A stretch of DNA of 64,000 bases, taken from Aquilaria yunnanensis. Lineage: Eukaryota; Streptophyta; Magnoliopsida; Malvales; Thymelaeaceae. Made by a program: the position numbers and the translations under genes. Positions 56,670 to 64,000 of this stretch are shown one piece after another (within the stretch, counting starts at the first letter, position 1; every line of letters starts with the position of its first letter). The stretch lies in the NCBI GenBank assembly GCA_039654915.1, contig CM077594.1:20459001-20523000 (forward strand), in the 5' to 3' direction. The notes under the pieces are model-generated. The model did not search any database. It saw only the letters and a list, made by a program, of their open reading frames with translations, and was not told the origin of the DNA.

Positions 56670-59116
56670 TGCCCAGCCTAGCCCCTGGCCCATTCAGGCC
56701 TAATTACTTAACCATGCAGCGGAATTTCATAAAAGGGGCATTTAATCCTTATCAAAACATATGGGCATGAACCCCAAGATATTACTAGTACTAGCTCATT
56801 AATGATTTACTTAAAGGTTGATGTTGTGCTCCCGGAAACAAGCTAGTACTTATGCGGAACTTGTGTGTTTATTTCAAGCTCGTTATCAAACATAGCAAAG
56901 TACATGCGTGGCAACCAAAACACCAATCCAGGTTTTGGAACTTGTTTATTATGCACATGCTTTTATAATCAAGCATAGGCTTATAAACACACGATTATGC
57001 AATCCATCATCAACATTACTTAGGCCCAACCGTCCATGTACAAGTCATTAACACATATTATGGCCGAATGTTCTTAAAGTTCATTTTTAACACAAGTTTG
57101 GTCATTTAGCTAAGACCAATATCATAGCACATGTGCAAACATGGCAAAACCACACAAAGAGCCAAAGAACACACTTTCCACCTTATAGACTTTGTTCCCA
57201 CAATCTAGACTCCAAGTCCTGCACATAAAGTCCACACTTAGTAGCTTAATACACAAGCAACCCATAACACTTAGAATACTTAGAATATTGAGCAAATACA
57301 CATGTACATAAACCTTTACTAACAGAAAGAGTATAAAATACTCTTGACTTTAGTGCCTTTCAAGTAAGCCTTTTTCCTAAAAAAAAAAAATATAGAAAGG
57401 CGGGTGAGTTATAAACTCAGTAAGGATTCCGTACAGCTCATAGAGCCTAACATAACACTAATATATCTTGGCAACATATAATCCAAGCTCCTGCAAAAAA
57501 ACACTAAGACAAAGAAAATACAGGATATATGCATATAATAATAATCGGGGTCAGCAAGCACAACCAAACATACACAAACACACACACACCATTTAACACC
57601 ATATTCCTATGAAGGGCAGAGCAAGCATGAGCATATTTTCTTTAATTTTGGTTAACCATTTATTAGTCCGTATTAATCTGAGATCTCTTTATGCCTAAGA
57701 ATTTGAGTTGGCCAGCCCAATTCCTAGTCGGAATGCTTGCACGAAGCTAGCTAGCACAGAGTTGCCTAAGCAACAAAACATAGCCCTCTGTAGCACCTTA
57801 GGATCCCATGGCATTCTTTATCCATCACCTAAGGGCACTGAATACTCAAAGAGTATGAGAATCCTTGCCACAAAACCCTTAGCAACTTTGTTGCCCGAAA
57901 GCTTTAGAAGCTTGTTTCTTTGCCTTTTCTTTGCTTGTCGTAGCTAGAACTTAATTTCTAGCTTGAGAACCTACAATGGATGAATTATTAGCAAGTATAT
58001 TCTTGCATTACCATAGCTCATACGCTTACATATACCAAGAAAACTTGGTGGAACACAAAATACCTCAACTAAATGAGGTATGGCCGAATCTTTTGGCTTG
58101 ATTTCCTTAGAGCTCCCATTCATCTTTTCTTGAATCCATCACTTGATTCCTAGCCTTGGAAGGCTTTAGAAGCTTATGTGCATCAAGAACACAAGCTTCA
58201 AACACGAGAATGCCAAGAACAAGACTTGGCCAAAACTTCCTTTAGTTAATGGCTTCCAAAAACGTCTCATTCTTTCAATCTTCTACTTGATTCTTTCTTA
58301 GGATGTTCTTAAGAGTTTATAGACACCAAGAACACTTGGTAAAAGCTCAAGGATGCTCAAGAATAAGCTATGGTCGAATGGTATTTGGGAGAGAAGAGTT
58401 GGAAGAGTTGGAAGAGTTTGAGAGCAAACTTAGAGAGAAATTGAAGAGAGAGATGGGGAAGAGTGAATGAATGAATTTGGGAGCTTAATGGGTATGTAAT
58501 GGAAGAAATTGGGAGGGGAGAATGAGTGTATCATGTGCTTGGATGAGTGGGAGACAAGTGGGGGACAAATTAGAATACTTGTGTGGGTGGTGGGTGAGAT
58601 AGTAAAAAATAGGGGATAAATTGGAAGACTTTTGTGGGTGGTAGGATAAGATAGTCAAAAGTGGGGACAAATTAGAAGACTTTGGTGAAAGTTGGTTGAA
58701 TTTGTCAAAAGTGGGGGACAAGTAGGTAGAGGAAGGAATCCTAAGTGATGAGTTGGATTGAAAGGTGGATTAAATTGATGGGAAATAGAGAAAGGTGACA
58801 GCCATGGCATCCAATGCCTTTAAAATTGGCTAATCCCCCCCTTAGTCCCTCAATTCCTTGTATTTGGGCAATTGAGCCCAACCACCAAAAATCTCTTTTT
58901 GTCCAATTGAGTCCCTCACATTAAATTTTCATCATTTTACTTGGCCTAGGTCAAGTTTAAATTCTTAGAGTGTCCAACACTGATCATACTCCCCGGTCCC
59001 ACTTAATTTAGTGTCTCCCAAACTCAATGAGCTTAATTCCCAATTTAGGAAAAATTCTTAAGCCTTGAATCCTCATAGCCCAAGGCTTAATTACTTAGGA
59101 TTTTGTGGGCATTACA
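56670..59116 (-). mobile_element. Solo LTR of a chromovirus-type (Tekay-like) Ty3/gypsy element
   Basis: On the minus strand it starts TGTAATGCCCACAAAATCC and ends GGCTAGGCTGGGCA. It is flanked by TTCCCTATTA on both sides (56660-56669 and 59117-59126). The internal phrase TACTGAGTTTATAACTCACCC (minus strand, near 57400) is a landmark I associate with plant chromovirus LTRs. No internal region is attached on either side, so this is the product of LTR-LTR recombination. A 10-bp flanking repeat is longer than the usual 5 bp. Confidence 0.6.
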
Positions 59117-59126
59117 TTCCCTATTA

Positions 59127-61118
59127 CATAAAATTACTTGTACAGAATAAACATCATTGCATTTCTTTCCATTGCATTTTAAGAAGAAAAAACAAGAAGA
59201 GTACTTTCCCCTAAAATCCAAAAAGAGTACTTTCCCCTAAAATCCAAAAAGAGTACTAGAATGTTTTTACTTTACATGCATTATTTTTCACTAATTTATT
59301 ATAAGTCAGTATAATAGACTTTTATTGTATTTCTTATCACTAGAACTTGATGCATTTTGTTTGGCCCTAAAACAAAGAACTAAATATCCTATAAATAACT
59401 TTTCATATCTAACCCTTCCCTTCTTACTTAAGCCAGCTTTGATAGTCTTTTTTCCTAAAGAATAATTACATTTTAATTCATAGAAGTAACTAAGGACCTT
59501 TAACTTGACCATTCTATTGCTTCAATTTAAATACTACATTGCCTGAATTTCCTTAGTGCCCTAACTGCTCTTCTGACTGAGTTTGGTGACTTTTCTTCAT
59601 TATTTTTAGAGGGAAACTGTAGTTGAGGGGAATATACTCATTTTTAAGTGTGATGTTTGGTAAGTATTCATTACCCTATAAACAAGGATAATGGTCGATT
59701 GTTGTCTGTGGTTCTATTTTTTTTTTATTTTTTATTTTTCATCGTGGAATTTAATCTTGATATTCTCTTTGTTTGTTTTTTCTGTGAAAGATATCTATCA
59801 TGACAAGTACTTTTGCTGGCATGGAATAGACCTTACCATGGAACTTTTATCACAAGGTGGTTGGATTCTCAGCATTTTTTTTTATTGAGGGGAAGGTTGC
59901 ATCTCTTAACACCGTAAAAGTTTCAGAATCAATTTTTGTGAGTTTGAAACATGTATTATACTTGATATGCAACATGTGATTTTTTCTTCCAGTTTTTTTT
60001 TAAATGCTTGTTTTATATCACATAGTATTATTGCATGAAAAATGCTCTTTCTGCAAGGGGTAAAAGTAATATACAAAACAAAAGAATTGGAAGAACAACA
60101 AACTAAGAGGTCTGTGCTATTAAACTTCAAAAGATGGAACATAGGATCTATTTGCATATGTTTCTAGCTTAAATGATCATGTATGATAATCTATTTTTGT
60201 GTATTCCTATACAATTAAGGTAGTAAAATAGTTATCTATCTTTTTTTTTTTCTTTGAAAGAATGTTCCTCCATGTATGCTGAGTATAAAAGTTGACTATT
60301 TGGATCTTTAAATGATTCTTAAAACTTTGTGATGCACATGGAGTATAAATTTTTGTTACTGAAAGAAACATGTTAGTAGCTTTATTATTTTAAAGTGTGC
60401 ACTTAACTCTAACTTGATTTAATCAAATAGGCTACTGTGTCATAAGGATCATGAACTCGGCGTAGAGTTATTTGTTTATGATCTAGATTTTGTTAGATGC
60501 CTAGTTTCTTACCTTCAACTCAAATGGAACATGTTTTCGTTTCTTTCCCAAAACTGAGCAATCCTGGAATAATCATTATGAAAGTTTTTTATCTTCTTTA
60601 CTGCTTTTATTATTGTTACCTCATTTGTGTTGTTGTTCCTAGTGTTATTGTTACTATTATTTTTATCATCGTCACAGTCATTATACCATATTATTATGAG
60701 TGACTTGTGAAACCGGATGTTAAACATGTTTATCATCTACTTGTTTTCTTCTTCAAAATGGACTATTTTACTGCTAAACTTGAACTATCAAGGTTGCTCA
60801 TATGAGTCAATTAGTATGGAATAAAATTAGATATATAAGCAAATGAATGGAACTGATCTCTCAATTTTTTTTATTTGTTTCTCTTGTTAGAAAATTGGAT
60901 GTATCAAGATGCACCAACAAGGATTCAGAGTTGCTACTACTTCTTCACATGATTTTATGTTATTAATGCAAATGGAACCTCTCCAATAGATTTTTATGTC
61001 TTTATGATAGTGGATTTTGATTTTTTGTTCATTTTATACCAGTATTTCTATTTTAAGATATAAGCTCTTAATCTTTAAAATGTTAGTACCGTTTGGCTTT
61101 TGATATTAATAGAAATAC
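59127..61118. other. Intergenic or intronic DNA, nothing recognised
   Basis: AT-rich with poly-T tracts. The short open frame at 59691-59888 and the stretch near 60890-60960 could be exon-like, but I recognise neither. Confidence 0.35.
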
Positions 61119-61123
61119 ATTTG

Positions 61124-63435
61124 TGTTAAGTTTGTTGGCTAAAATCCAAGAAGCTTAAGGATTTTGATTTTATTTAGGATTTGGTTTTAGTTTTCCTATT
61201 TTGATATGGTTTGGGTTTGTGTGTAGCCTATAAAAAGACTTGTTGTGTTAGGGTTTGGGCATGAGAAAAAAATCCAATTGTTATGAAAAGGCAATATGTG
61301 AGGGTTTCAGGAAAGAAGAGAGGTTTAAAGGCTGGAGAGGGCTAAGATGAGAAGCATTTTGTGATTCCCATATATTGTAATTGTGTGAGGGCAAGATATT
61401 GAGGTTATTAGCAATATGTAGGGGATCCATAGTTTAGCGTGAGCATTAAGGGCATACCTCAACTATAATCTCTATATTTTGTTTGATTGGATTTCTCTCA
61501 TCCGTGGATGTAAGCTAGTTAAAAACTAAACCATATTAAATTCATTTGTACTTGTTTGATCGTGTTTATTATTCTGTTGCGCATGATGGGTGATTAGGAA
61601 ATTTTTCCCCAATAAGTGGTATCAGAGCTTATGCCATGGTCCTATCATGGTAGAGCTTGTGGTGTGTTCCTAGCATGGTGGAGTGTATAGTTCGATGCTT
61701 GACATGGTGGAGCATTTGGATTGTTTCGTAAAGCCTTAAAGAATCGTCCTAAGGATATTTGACAATAGTTGCGGTGTGGTACCGATGACTCAGTACAAGT
61801 TTAAAGATTGAAGATTTTGTTCATATGTGTTGATGCTCATGGTGTTAATGTTCGTGATTGTTTTTGTTCATTGTTGTGTTCATGATTGTCTCCATTCATT
61901 GTTGTGTTCATGCCTTGGTGGTATTTGATGTTCGTAGTCATGGTCATTCATTCATGGTTGCAGTCACATGTGCTCATGTTTGGAAGGATTTGAGCGAAGA
62001 TGGGGATTGTTGGGTTTGTTGGCTCAAATCTAAGAAGTTTAAGGATTTTGATTTTGTTTAAAATTTGGTTTTAGTTTTCCTAGTTTGATATGGTTTGAGT
62101 TTGTGTGTAGCCTATAAAAAGGCTTATTCTGTTAGGATTTAGGCATAAGAGAAAAGCCAATTGTTGTGAAGAGGCAAGATGTAAGGGTTTCAGATAGAGG
62201 AAAGGTCTGGAAGCCAGAGAGAGTTAAGACGAGAAGTCTTGTGCAATTCTCATATCCTATAATTGTATGAGGGTAAGATATTGAGGTTATTAGTGGTGTG
62301 TAGGGGATCCATAGGCTAATGTGAGCATTAAGAGCATATCTTTACTGTAATCTCTATATTTTATTTGATTGAATTTCTCTCATCCGTGAATGTAGGCTAG
62401 TTGAGAGCCGAACCACGTTAAGTTCATTTGTGCTTGTTTGATCATGTTTGTTATTTCGTTGCACATGATGGTGATTGGGGATTTTTTTTTCCCAACAAGT
62501 GACTTAGAGCTTATGGCATGGTTCTTGCATGGTGGACCATATAGTGCATTCTTGGCATGGTGTAGCTTTATGGTGTGTTCATAGCATGGTGGAGCGTATA
62601 GTTCGGTGCTTGACATGGTGGAGCATTTTGATTGTTTGGTGAAGCCTTAGGGAATCATCCTAGGGATATTTGACAATAGTTTCGGTGTGGTACCGATGGC
62701 TCGTACAAGTTTAAAGATTGAAGATTTTGTTCGTGTGTGTTGATGCTCATGGTGTTAATGTTCATGGTTGTTTCCATTTGTTGTTGTGTTCATGATGTTC
62801 GTGGTCATTTCCATTCATTGTTGTGTTCGTGTCTTGGTGGTGTTTGATGTTCGTAGTCATGGTCATTTGTTTGTGGTTGCAGTCGCATGTGCTCGCATTT
62901 GGAAGGATTTGGGCCAAGGTGAAGATTGTTGGGTTTTTTTGGCTCCGATCGAAGAAACTTAAAGATTTTGATTTTGTTTAGGATTTGTTTTAGTTTTCCT
63001 ATTTGTTTGGGATTAGTTTTCCTATTTTGATATTATTTGGGTTTGTGTATAACTGTTAAAAAGGTTTGTTGTGTTAGGTTTTGGGCATGGGAGAAAAGCC
63101 AATTGTTGTGAAGAGGCAAGATGTGGGGGTTTCAGGAGGAGAGGTCCAAAGGTTGAAGAGGGCTAGGATGAGAAGCCTTTTGTGATTCTCATATCTTATA
63201 ATTGTGTGAGGGCAAGATATTAGAGCTATTAGTGGTGTGTAGCAGATCCATAGGCCAGCATGAGCACTAAAGGCATACCTCTACTATAATCTCTATATTT
63301 TGTTTGATTGGATTTCTTTCATCCGTGGATACAGGCTAGTTAAAAGCTGAATTACGTTAAATTCGTTTGTGCTTGTTTGATCATGTTTGTTTTTCCACTG
63401 TGCATGATATGTGATTTGGGAATTTTTTCCCAAAA
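61124..63435 (+). mobile_element. TRIM-like LTR element in a tandem three-LTR arrangement
   Basis: LTR1 61124-61614, LTR2 62008-62497 and LTR3 62927-63435 (each about 490-510 bp, starting TGTT(G/A)(G/A)G and ending CCCAA-A) are separated by two related short internal regions (61615-62007 and 62498-62926). The whole is flanked by ATTTG (61119-61123 and 63436-63440). LTR1 is followed by TGGTATCAGAGC (61617-61628), the initiator-Met-tRNA primer site; the second internal copy has a decayed form. The sequence before LTR2 and LTR3 is purine-rich (GAAGATGGGGAT). There is no coding capacity. The internal regions contain repeats of a GCATGGTGGAG phrase and GTTCATG-rich text that gives meaningless open frames. 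Confidence 0.82.
61617..61628 (+). other. Primer-binding site of the TRIM-like element
   Basis: TGGTATCAGAGC, the standard plant sequence complementary to the 3' end of initiator tRNA-Met, two bases after LTR1. Confidence 0.85.
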
Positions 63436-63440
63436 ATTTG

Positions 63441-63892
63441 CTTGATGGCATTTCTATATTTATTTCCTTAAAATAGATCAATTTCGTACTATAATTTAAA
63501 ATTTTAATAATTAAAACCAGCTCTTCATATCAATACTAGTTAAGAAAAAAAAATCAGTAGCAACAAAGTAGAACCAGTTAACTAGTGATAGTGAAAAAAA
63601 ATAGAACCAACAAATCAGGAACCTATGTATTATGGATAGTGGATTTGATTTTTATGTCTTTGTGATAGTGGATTTGTTGTTATGAGCAAAAATTTGTACA
63701 AATTTGTTTGTGATATGGTTTTTTTTTAGTTCAAAGACCTAAGTATTGTTGCTGAAGTATTGTTGTTGTGGTTAAATAAAAGTTTATTGGTTCATATAGT
63801 ATCTGCTATTTTACTAAAGGTTATAATCATTAAGTATTGTTTTTCATGTTTATGAATCTTTTATTTAGCTAATTTGTAGTTTGATATTTTTA
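63441..63892. other. Sequence between the TRIM-like element and the right-edge exon candidate
   Basis: AT-rich, probably intron or intergenic. The phrase ATAGTGGATTTG occurs repeatedly (63639, 63667). Confidence 0.3.
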
Positions 63893-64000
63893 GAAAATAA
63901 AGCTATGGAGTTTGAGAACTTGGCCAGGAAGCCATTGGACCAACTGACTAATTTAGAAGTTAAAGCTATGGAGTTTAATAACTTAGATGAAATGGAGGAA
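63893..64000 (+). CDS. Possible internal exon running off the window, product not recognised
   Basis: After a plausible acceptor (TTTGATATTTTTAG, 63891-63892) the frame stays open to the edge and reads KAMEFENLARKPLDQLTNLE, then VKAMEFNNLDEMEE, with a repeated KAMEF(E/N)NL motif and low-complexity acidic character typical of a real coding exon. I do not recognise the family. The donor and neighbouring exons are outside the window. Confidence 0.4.

Noticed and set aside
61858..62962. Val/His-rich ORFs in the TRIM internal regions
   Set aside because: Derived from GTTCATG-type simple repeats in a non-coding element.
1..64000. CRISPR arrays, tRNA and rRNA genes
   Set aside because: The tandem arrays are minisatellites in plant DNA, not spacer-repeat arrays. 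No tRNA cloverleaf or rRNA sequence was recognised.

Overview
This 64 kb window is nuclear DNA from a flowering plant, most likely a woody or other dicot. The evidence is AT-rich intergenic DNA, multi-exon genes with GT-AG introns, a floral C-class MADS-box gene, a GDSL lipase gene, and transposable elements of plant-specific lineages (Tat/Ogre-type Ty3-gypsy, LINE, hAT, Mutator-like MITEs, TRIM-like elements). I cannot name the species. Host genes are few: the 3' six exons of an AGAMOUS-subfamily gene (990-2564, +), a complete five-exon GDSL esterase/lipase gene (18897-21867, -), a two-exon gene for a plant-specific secretory protein of unknown function (51533-52266, -), an isolated exon of a PPPDE/DeSI-like deSUMOylase gene (56156-56433, -), and a possible exon running off the right edge. 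Layout: 1-2564 AG-like gene; 3.6-5.2 kb T-rich nested minisatellite; 9357-15628 a minus-strand Tat-lineage LTR retrotransposon that lost most of its interior but keeps an integrase remnant and an antisense, spliced, promoter-bearing pseudogene; 16940-18240 hAT remnant; 18.9-21.9 kb GDSL gene with an intron full of small elements; 23489-26196 LINE remnant inserted in a ~1 kb tandem repeat (to about 28.5 kb); 29294-48818 a ~2 kb tandem segmental duplication whose second copy is split by a 15.4 kb LTR retrotransposon (32792-48198); 51.5-52.3 kb secretory protein gene; 52506-52963 Mutator-like MITE; 56670-59116 solo LTR; 61124-63435 a three-LTR tandem TRIM-like element. The most striking region is the 15.4 kb element at 32792-48198. 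Its two 2526-bp LTRs appear identical and carry a perfect 5-bp target duplication, so it inserted recently. It has a Tat/Ogre-type primer site, a polypurine tract and a decayed gag, but no reverse transcriptase or integrase that I can find. Where pol would be expected it carries two intact intronless ORFs: a 139-residue basic cysteine-rich protein resembling the nucleic-acid-binding proteins of filamentous plant RNA viruses (40954-41373), and a 209-residue LONELY GUY (LOG)-family cytokinin-activating enzyme (41922-42551) preceded by a TATA box, a TGACGTAAG motif and ~85-bp tandem repeats. About 2.4 kb of tandem repeats that preserve a small hairpin lie between these genes and the 3' LTR. I interpret it as a recently mobile, non-autonomous retrotransposon carrying a hormone-activation gene and a virus-like gene. 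That combination, rather than either gene alone, is the candidate undescribed system. All functional statements rest on motif recognition by eye; no database search was possible.
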